From Microbispora sp. ZYX-F-249 (GTDB taxonomy: Bacteria > Actinomycetota > Actinomycetes > Streptosporangiales > Streptosporangiaceae), in contig NZ_JBDJAW010000016.1 of the NCBI RefSeq assembly GCF_039649665.1, forward strand, positions 119,056 through 183,055: 64,000 bases of DNA, given 5' to 3'. Within the stretch, counting starts at the first letter, position 1; every line of letters begins with the position of its first letter. The notes beneath the pieces were generated by a model that was given only the letters and a program-made list of their open reading frames with translations, searched no databases and was not told the DNA's origin. The position numbers and the translations under genes were made by a program. Below are positions 8,422 to 17,062 of this stretch, piece after piece.

Positions 8422-8991
8422 ATGCCCGTGACATCGCTCGACGACCGTACGGCCGTCGTCCTGATCGACCTGCAGAAGGGGATCACCGCCCTGCCCACCG
8501 TGCATCCGGCGGCCGGGGTGGCCGCCAACGCCGCACGCCTGGCGGGAGCCGCCCGTGAGCGGGGCCTTCCCGTCGTCCGCGTGCGGGTGGCGTTCTCCGC
8601 CGACGGCGGTGACGTGGTGCGGGCCCGGACGGACGCGCCCGGGCCCGCGATCGCACCCGCGCCGGACTTCGCCGAGTACGACGAGCGCGTCCCGGACGGA
8701 CCGACGGACATCCTGATCACCAAACGGGGCTGGGACGCCTTCCACGGCACCGAACTCGACCTGCAACTGCGCCGCAGGAAGATCACGGGGATCGTGCTGG
8801 CGGGGATCTCCACCAGCATCGGTGTGGAGTCCACCGCGCGCGGCGCCCGGGAGCGGGGCTACGAGATCGCGGTGGCCTCCGACGCGGTCACCGACCTGGT
8901 CGCCTCGGCCCACGAGAACGCCCTCGGGGTGATCTTGCCGCGGATCGCGCAGATCGACACGACCGAGGCCATCCTCGCCGCTTTCGCCTGA
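8422..8991 (+). CDS. Isochorismatase-like family protein lacking the nucleophilic Cys
   Basis: 189 residues from ATG 8422 with AAGGAG 5 nt upstream. The isochorismatase fold is clear: TAVVLIDLQKGI carries the conserved Asp, TDILITKRGWDAFHGT the conserved Lys, and AGISTSIGVESTARGARERG the usual active-site loop. In cysteine hydrolases this last loop reads G-x-x-T-x-x-C-V-x-x-T-A; here the Cys position is Gly. The protein is therefore unlikely to be a classical amidase or nicotinamidase, and resembles the Cys-less subgroup. Probably induced through the MarR protein at 7888. Confidence 0.85.
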   Translation: MPVTSLDDRTAVVLIDLQKGITALPTVHPAAGVAANAARLAGAARERGLPVVRVRVAFSADGGDVVRARTDAPGPAIAPAPDFAEYDERVPDGPTDILITKRGWDAFHGTELDLQLRRRKITGIVLAGISTSIGVESTARGARERGYEIAVASDAVTDLVASAHENALGVILPRIAQIDTTEAILAAFA

Positions 8992-9011
8992 CCTGTCAGC
9001 GGCCTGACCTG

Positions 9012-10550
9012 TCAGCGAGCGGTGCCGAAGGCGGAGGCCAGCGCCGCACGCAGGGTGTCGAGCTCCTTCATATCCGGGTTGGGGGAGTCCGACGCCCAGG
9101 CCACGTAGCAGTCCGGCCGCAGCAGCAGCGCGGTGGGGAGGCCCTCCCGGCCCGGCTTCGCGGTGACGAGGCCGACGCGGTCGTGCCGGCCGTGCAGTGC
9201 CCCGGCCAGGGCGGCGCCGGGTGTCAGGTCCAGGAGCAGCGGCCGGGCGGTCCGGGTCAGCTCGGCGAGCCGTACGGAGCCGGTCTCGGTCTCCAGCACG
9301 AGGTCGGGCGCGGGGCGCCCGGTGAGAGGGTGGGAGCCTTCGAGGTCATACCTGATGTCGGCGCCGGACATCAGGTCCGCGATGTGCTTGACGGTGCGCT
9401 CGTCGCGCAGCAGTTCGCCGAACAGGGCGCGCAGCGCGGTCACCTCCGGCCCGGGAGCGATCAGCGCGGACTGCGCCTGCGTGTGCATGACGACGCGTTC
9501 CGCGGCCGGGCGCCGCTCGGTCTCGTAGCTGTCGAGCAGGCCGGGCGGAGCCCAGCCGTGAATCTCGGCGGCGAGCTTCCAGCCCAGGTTGATCGCGTCC
9601 TGGAGGCCCAGGTTGAGGCCGGGGCCGCCGATCGCGCTGTGCACGTGCGCGGCGTCGCCCAGCAGCAGCACCCTGTGGTCCCGGAAGCGCTCGGCCAGGC
9701 GGGTGTTGCCACCGGTCAGACGGCGCAGCTGGTGCGGGCCCTCGCCCTCGGGCGGGCCGATCGGCAGGTCGGCGCCGAGCACGCGGCGGATGCTCCGGCG
9801 TAGCTCGTCCAGGCTCATCGGCTGATCGTCGCCGTTCTCGTTCCACTCCGTGGTGTGGACGAGCGTTCCGGTGGGGAACGGCGCGTAGACGAACAGGCCG
9901 TGGTCGGTGCGGTGGTGCATGAACGGCGGGATCGGCCCGTATCCGGGCACGTTCAGCCCGCCGGTCACCGGGTCGATCAGCTCGGCCGGCACGGTGACGT
10001 GCCCGCCGCGCGAGGTCGAGCCGTCCCTGGTCACCCCCGGGAACCCGATGCCGCACAGCTTGCGGGTGACGCTGTGCCCGCCGTCCGCGCCCACCAGGTA
10101 GCGGCTCCGCAGCCGGTAGCCGCCCCCGGGCCCGGCGATCTCCGCGGTGACCCCGTCCTCGTCCTGGGAGAGCCCGGTCAGCTCGTGGCCCCGGCGGATC
10201 TCCACGCCGAGTTCGAGCGCGCGCTCCTCAAGCACCTGCTCGATCCGCCGCTGCGGCACCGGCAGGCCGTACATCGAGTTGTCGCCGAGCCGGCTCAGGT
10301 CGAGGGGCATGGCGCCGAACACGAAGGCCGGGCTCGGCCGGGGCGGCTCGGCGCTGCCGCTCAGGCGTTCGTACAGGCCGCGGCGGTCGAGGGCCCGTAC
10401 GACCTGGCCGACCAGTCCGTTGGCCCGGTTCTCCTGAGTGCGTCCGGGCAGGCGGTCCAGCACTGTCGGCCGGACTCCGGCCAGGCTCAGCTCGCAGGCG
10501 AGCATCAGCCCGTTCGGTCCGGCACCGGCGATCACGACGTCTTCGGTCAT
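9012..10550 (-). CDS. FAD-dependent aromatic monooxygenase (PheA/TfdB/Rox-like)
   Basis: 512 residues. ATG 10550 is fixed by AAGGAGGA 6 nt upstream. Class A flavoprotein hydroxylase motifs appear in order: GAGPNGLMLACELSLAG (FAD, near 9-25), the D-G motif YLVGADGGHSVTR, and LLLGDAAHVHSAIGGPGLNL (FAD ribityl site). A thioredoxin-like C-terminal domain follows, as in phenol hydroxylase, polyketide hydroxylases and rifampicin monooxygenase. The substrate is unreadable; an antibiotic or phenolic compound is plausible. A TetR gene lies upstream on the same strand, 244 bp away. Confidence 0.85.
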   Translation of the reverse strand: MTEDVVIAGAGPNGLMLACELSLAGVRPTVLDRLPGRTQENRANGLVGQVVRALDRRGLYERLSGSAEPPRPSPAFVFGAMPLDLSRLGDNSMYGLPVPQRRIEQVLEERALELGVEIRRGHELTGLSQDEDGVTAEIAGPGGGYRLRSRYLVGADGGHSVTRKLCGIGFPGVTRDGSTSRGGHVTVPAELIDPVTGGLNVPGYGPIPPFMHHRTDHGLFVYAPFPTGTLVHTTEWNENGDDQPMSLDELRRSIRRVLGADLPIGPPEGEGPHQLRRLTGGNTRLAERFRDHRVLLLGDAAHVHSAIGGPGLNLGLQDAINLGWKLAAEIHGWAPPGLLDSYETERRPAAERVVMHTQAQSALIAPGPEVTALRALFGELLRDERTVKHIADLMSGADIRYDLEGSHPLTGRPAPDLVLETETGSVRLAELTRTARPLLLDLTPGAALAGALHGRHDRVGLVTAKPGREGLPTALLLRPDCYVAWASDSPNPDMKELDTLRAALASAFGTAR

Positions 10551-10794
10551 GGTGGTCCTCCTTGACGGTTCCTGCGGGGGCTCTTGCGAATGGAGAGATG
10601 GCAGGGCGAACTCACGGCACGCCGAATCCCTGAGATGGCGGACTCGCGGCAGGCCGGATTTCGGCATGGCGGGGGAAAGGGCCGGCGCCCGGGCCGCCGC
10701 GGCGACGGCGTCAGGGCGTGCGAGGCCGCGCGGCGTGCCGGCGCGGCACGTCACACGACGGGTCTCCGGACGCCTCGGAGCGGGCGTCCGCCTG

Positions 10795-11430
10795 TCAGGG
10801 CTCGGGCAGTCCGGCGGCGAGCCGGCCGAGCGCCTCCTCGATGAGCGGCCCGACCGGCACGGGCGGATCGGCCCGCAGCCACTGGTCCATCGCCACCCTG
10901 ATCGCGGCCCCGGCGGCGCCCGCCACCAGGCGCGGGTAGAGGTCGCGGGCGACGTCGGTGCCGGTCCGATCGGCGATCGCCGCGGCCAGTTCGGCCTCGG
11001 CGATGGCGTCGGCCTTGAGCATCTCGCCCTGCAGCGAGGGCTCACTGATCATGAGCCGGACGCCGGTCTGCCACTGCTGGTCCGGCTGCCCCGTGCCGTA
11101 GTTCTCGCCCAGGGCGAGCTGGGTCAGCACGGCGACCTTGATGGACTCCCACAGGGGCTCCGACGCCGGGCGGCGGCGCAGCTCCTGTGCGACCAGGCGC
11201 GTACGGTCGAGGTGCCTGGCGGCGATCGCCTCGCCCTTGCTGGAGAAGTAGTTGTTGAAGGTGCGCGGAGCGACGCCCGCCGCCGCCGCGATGTCCTCCA
11301 CGCGTACGTTCTCCAGCCCGCGCTCCACGGTGAGCCGGATCGCCGCCCAGCTCAGCGCGGTGCGCGTCTCCTGCTTCTTGCGCTCGCGCAGCCCCGGACG
11401 CTCGTCTTCCCCGCTCACATGGACCACCAT
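10795..11430 (-). CDS. TetR-family transcriptional regulator
   Basis: 211 residues from ATG 11430; a GTG at 11418 is an alternative start. The N-terminal HTH is typical: RERKKQETRTALSWAAIRLT, then ENVRVEDIAAAAGVAPRTFN and NYFSSKGE. The C-terminal ligand domain is unassigned. Its upstream region carries the palindrome TTGCGTG-T-CACGCAA, probably its own operator. The monooxygenase downstream is the likely target. Confidence 0.85.
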   Translation of the reverse strand: MVVHVSGEDERPGLRERKKQETRTALSWAAIRLTVERGLENVRVEDIAAAAGVAPRTFNNYFSSKGEAIAARHLDRTRLVAQELRRRPASEPLWESIKVAVLTQLALGENYGTGQPDQQWQTGVRLMISEPSLQGEMLKADAIAEAELAAAIADRTGTDVARDLYPRLVAGAAGAAIRVAMDQWLRADPPVPVGPLIEEALGRLAAGLPEP

Positions 11431-11438
11431 ACAGCTAC

Positions 11439-11453
11439 TTGCGTGTCACGCAA
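11439..11453. promoter_or_regulatory. TetR operator candidate
   Basis: TTGCGTG-T-CACGCAA is a perfect 15-bp palindrome 9 bp upstream of the tetR start. Related half-sites (TTTGCGTGAGGCG, TTTTGTGAGGCG) follow at about 11472-11500. Confidence 0.6.
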
Positions 11454-11509
11454 AGATGCGCGAACCGTAAATTTGCGTGAGGCGCACTTTTTGTGAGGCG
11501 ACGGACGTG

Positions 11510-11731
11510 TCAGTCGCGGGCACCGGCCAGGCGGACGAACTCCTCCAGTGAGAACCGGCCGTCGGCGTCCACGTCGGCGTCCCTGCCGAGCGCGCCGATC
11601 GCCTCGGGCGGCAGGCCGGGAAAGTGCGACAACAACTCGGCCTCGGTGATGAAGCCGTCGCCGTCGCCGTCAATGGCGTCGAATTCGCGCTTGAGGGCCT
11701 CGAACCGCTCGTGGCTGAGCTCCTGAGTCAC
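11510..11731 (-). CDS. Small calmodulin-like EF-hand protein
   Basis: 73 residues from GTG 11731 (AGGCAGG upstream). Two canonical 12-residue calcium loops are present: D-G-D-G-D-G-F-I-T-E-A-E and D-V-D-A-D-G-R-F-S-L-E-E, each flanked by amphipathic helices. There is no signal peptide, so it is cytoplasmic. Likely a calcium buffer or sensor; the partner is unknown. Confidence 0.85.
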   Translation of the reverse strand: MTQELSHERFEALKREFDAIDGDGDGFITEAELLSHFPGLPPEAIGALGRDADVDADGRFSLEEFVRLAGARD

Positions 11732-11805
11732 AACGACCTGCCTTCACACCGGGGACGACACGGACAACCTATGCCGTACCGGGGAAAAGATCGATAGCAG
11801 GCCGA

Positions 11806-12444
11806 TCACTCGGGCCAGGCGGAGCTCTGGATGACCTCCACGAAGTCGATTCGCCGGAATCCGGGCACGAAATGCTCCAGCACGTCGGCGTTGACGGTGC
11901 CGAACGTGGTGTCGGGCCGGTCCTTGAACCCCTCCGTGAACGCCGCCAGGATCTGCCTCTTGAAGTCGGGGCGAGGATGGGCGGCCACGACCGCCGCGAT
12001 GTCCTCGGGGGCCAGATCGGCGTGCCCGAGGCCGAGAACGTCGGCCTCCACACCGGCGGTCACCAGGGCCACCTCGGGCTCCAGCCGGTACGGGACCTCC
12101 GGCGTCGTGTGCAGGGCGATGCCCTCCCACACCTTGCGGACGCCGTCCTCGGGCACGCCGTGGGATGTGAGAAAGCGGCGGGCCTCGTCGGCGCCGTCGA
12201 TCTCGAACCGCTGGTCCGTTCGCCGGTAGCGCTCGGTGAGCCCGAGGTCGTGGAACATCGCCCCGACATAGAGCAGTTCGGGGTCGGCCCGCAGGCCGAG
12301 CCGCCGGCCCCGCAACGAGCCGAACAGGAACACCCGGCGTGAATGGTGGTAGAGCAGGTCGGTCGCCGCCTCCCGCACCAGTTCTGTCGCCTCCGTGGCG
12401 AGTTTCGAATCGGGCACGTCGACTCCGGCGATGGTCTCGCCCAT
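11806..12444 (-). CDS. HD-domain protein, putative phosphohydrolase
   Basis: 212 residues. ATG 12444 is fixed by GAGGAGGGG 7 nt upstream. The HD pattern is visible as YHHSRRVFLFG (first metal His) and FHDLGLTERY (His65-Asp66), with a later Asp in the C-terminal half. The arrangement is that of small single-domain HD proteins such as cyanamide-hydratase-like or general phosphohydrolase relatives. The substrate is unknown. Confidence 0.75.
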   Translation of the reverse strand: MGETIAGVDVPDSKLATEATELVREAATDLLYHHSRRVFLFGSLRGRRLGLRADPELLYVGAMFHDLGLTERYRRTDQRFEIDGADEARRFLTSHGVPEDGVRKVWEGIALHTTPEVPYRLEPEVALVTAGVEADVLGLGHADLAPEDIAAVVAAHPRPDFKRQILAAFTEGFKDRPDTTFGTVNADVLEHFVPGFRRIDFVEVIQSSAWPE

Positions 12445-12546
12445 GACACCCCTCCTCGTGTGCTCGGTCCTTCGGAGCGTTCCCCCTGACCGATGCACGT
12501 GACCGCGCGGACGGGGACCGGCCGCCCGCGGCGGGGTGACCGGCGG

Positions 12547-14901
12547 TCAGGTGGTGGCGCGGACCACCAGGCGCGTGGGGAGGACGACGGGGCTGGTGTG
12601 ACGGCCGTCGAGGCGGGACAGGAGCAGCCGCGCCAGGGCCAGGGCCTGGTCCGCGGTGGGCACCCGGACCGTGGTCAGCGGCGGGGTCGTGCAGGAGGCG
12701 GCGTGGATGTCGCCGAAGCCGACGACCGCCAGATCCTCCGGCACCCGCAGCCCCTTCTCGCGCGCCGCCTCCATGACGCCGATCGCCAGCTCGTCTGAGG
12801 TGGCGAACACGGCGTCGAGGTCCTGTCCGCCGGACAGGAGCTCGCGGGCCGCGGCGGCGCCCGACGCGCCGTCCAGGCCGGCGAGCGCGATCGCCGGCCG
12901 CAGCCCGTCCTCGTGGAGTGCGGCCAGGTGCCCGTTGAGGCGGTCCTGTACGGCGACGAGGTCCGTCGGGCCGCAGACGATGCCGATGCGGCGGCGGCCC
13001 CGGTCGAGGAGGTGCCGGGTGGCCGTCCGCGCGCCGCCGGCGTTGTCCACGTCCACGTGCGGCACGAGGGAGGCGATCACGGGCTTGCCGAGCAGCACGA
13101 CCGGCACCCCGGTGCGGGCGAGCCGCTCGGTGAGCGTGTCCGGGCCGTCCGGAGGGACGAGCACGACCCCGTCGACCTGCCGCGCCTCGACGTGCCGGAT
13201 GATGCGCCGATGGCTTTCCGCCGTGTCGGCGAGCATGAGGGTGATCTGCTTGCCGGCTCCTTCGAGGACGCTGGTGACGTACTGGACGACGGCGGAGGTG
13301 AGCGCCTCGCCGCCGTGCCGGGGGACCGACAGGACGAGCGCGACCGAGTCGGTCCGCCGGGTGACGAGGCTCCTGGCGGCGGCGTTGGGCACGTAGCCCA
13401 GCTCCTGCACGGCGCGCAGCACCGCGGCGCGCACGTCGGGCCGGACCCGCGCGTCCCCGTTCACGACCCGCGAGACCGTGGCCCGGGAGGCGCCCGCGCG
13501 GGCGGCGACGGTCTCCAGCGTGGGCCGCTTCGGCCGCTCCGCCCCGAGCCCGTTGCGCTTGATCACGTCGCGATACCACAGGGCGCTGTCCTTGAGCAGC
13601 CGCCGCTGGGTGGCGAAGTCGACGTGGACGATGCCGAACTTGCGCCGGTAGCCGTCCGCCCATTCGACGCAGTCGAGCAGCGACCACAGCAGATAGCCGC
13701 GGACCCGGGCGCCCTCGTCGATCGAGGTCCGCAGGGCCCGCAGATGCTCCTCGACGAAGCTGATCCGGTCGACGTCGTGGATGCCGTCGCCGGTCACGAC
13801 GTCCTCGAAGTCGGCGCCGTTCTCGGTGATCATCAGCTCGGTCTCGGGGTAGTCCTCGGTCAGGCGCCGCAGGACCAGCGACAGGCCGTTCGGCATGATG
13901 GGCCAGCCCATCGCGGTGACGGCCGTGGGCACGCTGCTGAACAGGACGCCCTCGCTGCCCGGGAAGGCCGGATCGGCCGCGGCGCTGGGCTGGGCCTGCA
14001 CCGCGATGGGCGTGTAGTAGTTGACGCCCAGCAGGTCGACGGGCCGCCCGATGAGATCGAGGTCCCCGTCGTGGATGTGGCCGAGCCCGGCGGTCCTCTC
14101 GATCAGGGGCAGCAGCTCGGCGGGGTAGCGGCCACGCAGCACCGGCTCCAGGAACTGCCGGTTGTGCAGGGTGTCGATCCTCGCCGCCGCCTCGGCGTCC
14201 TCCGCGGGGACGTCGGTGGACATGTCCCCGAGCTGCGCGGGAGTGAGGACGGGGGAGAGGTTCAGCACGATGCCGGCTCTGGCGGCGCCCCGCGCGCGCA
14301 GCGCCTCCAGGCCCAGCCCGTGTGCGAGCAGCATGTGGTGGGCGCCGACGAAGGCGTCGGCCGCCGAGCGCAGGCCCGGGGCGTGCACCCCCGAGGCGTG
14401 GCCGAGGAAGGCGGCCACCCACGGCTCGTTGAGGGTGAACCAGGTGTCCACCCGGTCGCCGATCCTGTCGTACAGGACGCCGGCGTACTCGGCGAAGTGG
14501 TGGGCGGTGTCGCGTGCGGTCCACCCCCCGGCGTCCTGCAGCGCCTGCGGCAGGTCCCAGTGGTACAGCGTGGCGTACGGCGCGATGCCCGCCTCCAGCA
14601 GCTCGTCCACGAGCCTGTCGTAGAAGTCGAGCCCCGGGCCGTTGACGCGGCCGTGCCCTTCGGGCAGCACGCGTGGCCAGCTGACCGAGAACCGGTAGGC
14701 GGCGATGCCCAGGTCCTGCATCAGCCGGACGTCCTCGGCGTGTCGCAGATAGTGGTCGCAGGCCGGGTCGCCGTATCCCCCGCCCGCGAAGGCGTCCCAG
14801 ATGGAGGGGCCCCGGCCGTCGAGGTCGGTGCCGCCCTCGATCTGGAACGCGGACGTGGACACTCCCCAGACGAAACCCTCTGGGAACAACGCGGTGCGCA
14901 T
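12547..14901 (-). CDS. GH1 beta-glucosidase fused to a LacI-family regulator
   Basis: One uninterrupted 784-residue frame. Residues 1-450 are a complete family 1 glycosidase: FPEGFVWGVSTSAFQIEG, acid/base T-L-N-E-P (Glu159), nucleophile I-T-E-N-G (Glu360), E-W-A-D-G-Y near 413-418 and the usual C-terminal helix LWYRDVIKRNGL. Only about eight residues later a full LacI protein begins: HTH TLETVAARAGASRATVSRVV (461-480), hinge GYVPNAAARSLVTRR and a periplasmic-binding-like effector domain (about 518-784). In most actinomycetes these are two adjacent genes. The junction looks like loss of the GH1 stop and the LacI start. It should hydrolyse beta-glucosides (cytoplasmic, no signal peptide) and bind DNA. 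A LacI-type palindrome lies 26 bp upstream. An internal start (GTG for Val446) cannot be excluded but has no ribosome site. Confidence 0.9.
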   Translation of the reverse strand: MRTALFPEGFVWGVSTSAFQIEGGTDLDGRGPSIWDAFAGGGYGDPACDHYLRHAEDVRLMQDLGIAAYRFSVSWPRVLPEGHGRVNGPGLDFYDRLVDELLEAGIAPYATLYHWDLPQALQDAGGWTARDTAHHFAEYAGVLYDRIGDRVDTWFTLNEPWVAAFLGHASGVHAPGLRSAADAFVGAHHMLLAHGLGLEALRARGAARAGIVLNLSPVLTPAQLGDMSTDVPAEDAEAAARIDTLHNRQFLEPVLRGRYPAELLPLIERTAGLGHIHDGDLDLIGRPVDLLGVNYYTPIAVQAQPSAAADPAFPGSEGVLFSSVPTAVTAMGWPIMPNGLSLVLRRLTEDYPETELMITENGADFEDVVTGDGIHDVDRISFVEEHLRALRTSIDEGARVRGYLLWSLLDCVEWADGYRRKFGIVHVDFATQRRLLKDSALWYRDVIKRNGLGAERPKRPTLETVAARAGASRATVSRVVNGDARVRPDVRAAVLRAVQELGYVPNAAARSLVTRRTDSVALVLSVPRHGGEALTSAVVQYVTSVLEGAGKQITLMLADTAESHRRIIRHVEARQVDGVVLVPPDGPDTLTERLARTGVPVVLLGKPVIASLVPHVDVDNAGGARTATRHLLDRGRRRIGIVCGPTDLVAVQDRLNGHLAALHEDGLRPAIALAGLDGASGAAAARELLSGGQDLDAVFATSDELAIGVMEAAREKGLRVPEDLAVVGFGDIHAASCTTPPLTTVRVPTADQALALARLLLSRLDGRHTSPVVLPTRLVVRATT

Positions 14902-14926
14902 CTACGCGAAACCCCCGGTGACTCGG

Positions 14927-14936
14927 TGAGCGCTCA
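14927..14936. promoter_or_regulatory. LacI-type operator upstream of the GH1-LacI fusion
   Basis: TGAGCGCTCA is a perfect palindrome with the central AGCGCT of CebR/CelR operators (TGGGAGCGCTCCCA). It lies 26 bp before the fusion's ATG, as expected for autorepression. Confidence 0.65.
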
Positions 14937-15130
14937 GTCTGCCGCCTCGCGTGCCGGCATCGCCACTCAGATGGCCGCCGCGGGCCCCGGCCGGTGCGGC
15001 GCGAGCCCTCCAGCGGGCGGGCCGCGGCCTCCGGGGTGTCGCCCGCGCCGCGGCGGACCGGACGCGATGTGACGCGCCCGGCGCGGCGCAGGCGGGGTTC
15101 GCGCGGGTCGTCGGCACATAATGAAGCGCG

Positions 15131-16987
15131 ATGGATACGGGGAGTGGCCAGCGCGCCGATCGGGGGATCGACGTCAGCGTCGTCGTCCCGGCGTACAACC
15201 GCCGGGCGTCACTCGACCGTTGCCTCACCTCGCTGCTCGTGCAGCGGATCGCCAAAGAGATCATCGTGGTCGACGGCGGATCACGGGACGGGACCCCGGC
15301 ACTCCTCGGCCTCTACGCCGCGCACCACCCCCGGCTGATCACCGTGATGCGGGACGCCCAGCCCGGCACGCCCGGACGCGCCCGCAACCGCGGACTCGAA
15401 CGGGCGGCCGGGCGGTACGTCTTCTTCTGCGACGCCGGGGACCACCTCGCCCCCGACGCGCTGGCCCGCCTGGTCGCCACCGCCGACCGGACCGGCGCCG
15501 ACGTCGTCGTGGGGAGGATCGCCGGTGCGCGTCACGGGCTGCGGGACAGCGCAGACAAGGCCTCCTTAACCGCCGTCTACGAGGACCTGTCCTGTTTCAA
15601 GCTCTTCCGCCGGGACTTCCTCGATCGGCACGCCATCCGCTTCGACGAGACGCACCGGCGTGGCGAGGACATGACCTTCGCCGTCCACGCGTACTGCCAT
15701 GCCCGGGTGATCTCCGTGGTCGCGGACCGGGACTGCTACCACGCAGAGGGCGGGAGTGAGGCGTCCGCGCGGGACCCGCTCGGCTGGCTGCGCGTGGTAC
15801 GCACGCCCATCGAGGTCATGGCGCGGCACGTGCCGCCCGGCGCGCTGCGCGACCGTCTGCTCCTGCGGCACCTGCGCCGTGACGTGCTCGCCCAGCTCGG
15901 GGCGCCGTTCCTGGCCGCGTGCGAGGCCCATCGGGAGAAGATCGCCGTCGAGGTCGCCGACATCTGCGCGCAATGGCTGACGCCGGGTGTGCGCGCCTGC
16001 CTCGACGGCGTGGACGCCGCCCGCGTCGCCGCGCTCGACGATCCCGACCGGCTCGTACGGCTCGCGCGCGTCGAGGCCGCGCCGCTGCGGCACCGGCTGA
16101 CCGGCGTCGAGTGGCGGGGCGACGACCTGGTCATCGACGGGTGGGCCGGCCTCGCCGGCCTGGACGTCCCCTCGCAGGACGCCACCGTCGGCCTGGTGCT
16201 GCGCGAACGCCTGACCCGTGCGGAGCAGGTGCCCCTTGTGACGCGCGGCGCGACCGGAGCCGCCGGATCCTTCACCGCCGTGGTCGACGTGGCCGCACTG
16301 CCTTCGGGTGTGTGGGACGTCCACGTCGCCGTCGAGTGCGAGGGCGCGCGCAGGCTGGTCCGGCTCGGCTCGCGCCGCGACGACGGAGCCGGGGTTCCGG
16401 TCGCCCACCTGGTGGGCGGGGTCGTCGCGGTGCCCTTCCTGACCCGGTCCCAGGGTCACCTCGGCCTCGACGTCGGGGGTCACGTCGTGCGGGTCCCCGC
16501 GGCCGTACGGCTGACACGGGCGTGGTGGCGGGGCAGGCGGCTGCGGGTCGAGGGCCGGTCGAGGGTGGGCGACGAGGCCGCCGCCGGGGCCGTACGGCAC
16601 CTGATCTGGCGCGAGCGGACGACGGGGCGGGAGCACCGCGAGCGGGCCGAGGCGTCCGGGCCGGAGCGGTTCGCGGCCGAGACGGCGGGCCTGCCGCCCG
16701 GCACCTGGGACGCCTATCTCGAACTCGACCTCGGCGGCCCTTCGGTGCGCTTTCCGGTCAAGGTCGCCGACGCGGACGCGCTCGACCGGCCGCTGCGGTG
16801 GTGGCGCGGCCCGCTGCCGTGGGACCCGGCGCCCCGGGACCCGCGGAGTCCGTCGCGGTGGATCCCCGCGCAATGGACCGTCCGGCCGTACGCCACGGCG
16901 GTCAACCGGCGGCTCAGCGTGTCGGTGCGCGTGGCCACGCCGTTCACCGTGGCCGGACGCATGGTCAGGGCCCTGCGGCACCGCTAA
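15131..16987 (+). CDS. Family 2 glycosyltransferase with long C-terminal beta-rich region
   Basis: 618 residues. The GT-A domain occupies residues 12-220: IDVSVVVPAYNRRASLDRCL, KEIIVVDGGSRDGT, GTPGRARNRGLERAAGRYV, FFCDAGDHLAPDALARLV (D-A-G-D metal site, 101-104) and H-R-R-G-E-D-M-T-F. About 300 further residues form two repeated strand-rich segments, each ending in a 'LPxGxWDxxxxLE/VE' sentence (ALPSGVWDVHVAVECE; GLPPGTWDAYLELDLG). Such tails occur in actinomycete transferases for teichoic-acid-like wall polymers. No transmembrane helix is seen. The Shine-Dalgarno is weak. Substrate unknown. Confidence 0.8.
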   Translation: MDTGSGQRADRGIDVSVVVPAYNRRASLDRCLTSLLVQRIAKEIIVVDGGSRDGTPALLGLYAAHHPRLITVMRDAQPGTPGRARNRGLERAAGRYVFFCDAGDHLAPDALARLVATADRTGADVVVGRIAGARHGLRDSADKASLTAVYEDLSCFKLFRRDFLDRHAIRFDETHRRGEDMTFAVHAYCHARVISVVADRDCYHAEGGSEASARDPLGWLRVVRTPIEVMARHVPPGALRDRLLLRHLRRDVLAQLGAPFLAACEAHREKIAVEVADICAQWLTPGVRACLDGVDAARVAALDDPDRLVRLARVEAAPLRHRLTGVEWRGDDLVIDGWAGLAGLDVPSQDATVGLVLRERLTRAEQVPLVTRGATGAAGSFTAVVDVAALPSGVWDVHVAVECEGARRLVRLGSRRDDGAGVPVAHLVGGVVAVPFLTRSQGHLGLDVGGHVVRVPAAVRLTRAWWRGRRLRVEGRSRVGDEAAAGAVRHLIWRERTTGREHRERAEASGPERFAAETAGLPPGTWDAYLELDLGGPSVRFPVKVADADALDRPLRWWRGPLPWDPAPRDPRSPSRWIPAQWTVRPYATAVNRRLSVSVRVATPFTVAGRMVRALRHR

Positions 16988-17004
16988 TTGCGAATCATTT
17001 GCAA
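16988..17004. promoter_or_regulatory. Nur (nickel) box upstream of the nik operon
   Basis: TTGCGA-ATCAT-TTGCAA fits the Streptomyces Nur consensus tTGCaa-N5-ttGCAA, with one change in the left half. It lies about 60 bp before nikM and just upstream of a -10-like TCTAAA at 17019-17024. Confidence 0.7.
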
Positions 17005-17062
17005 CTACAACTCGGTGCTCTAAAGTGGGAGGGAATTCGCCCGTTTCGAAGGGGTTATAGCC

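Noticed and set aside
10551..10794. Gap between tetR and the monooxygenase with scattered GGCAxGCCG repeats
   Set aside because: Repeats are short and imperfect; no coding frame or clear operator found.
9012..11430. Assignment of the FAD monooxygenase as a specific antibiotic-resistance enzyme
   Set aside because: Family motifs alone do not distinguish rifampicin, tetracycline or phenol hydroxylases; no resistance context beyond the TetR gene.
11744..14524. A 926-codon minus-strand frame across the HD and GH1-LacI genes
   Set aside because: A different frame over genes with intact catalytic motifs; no domain visible.
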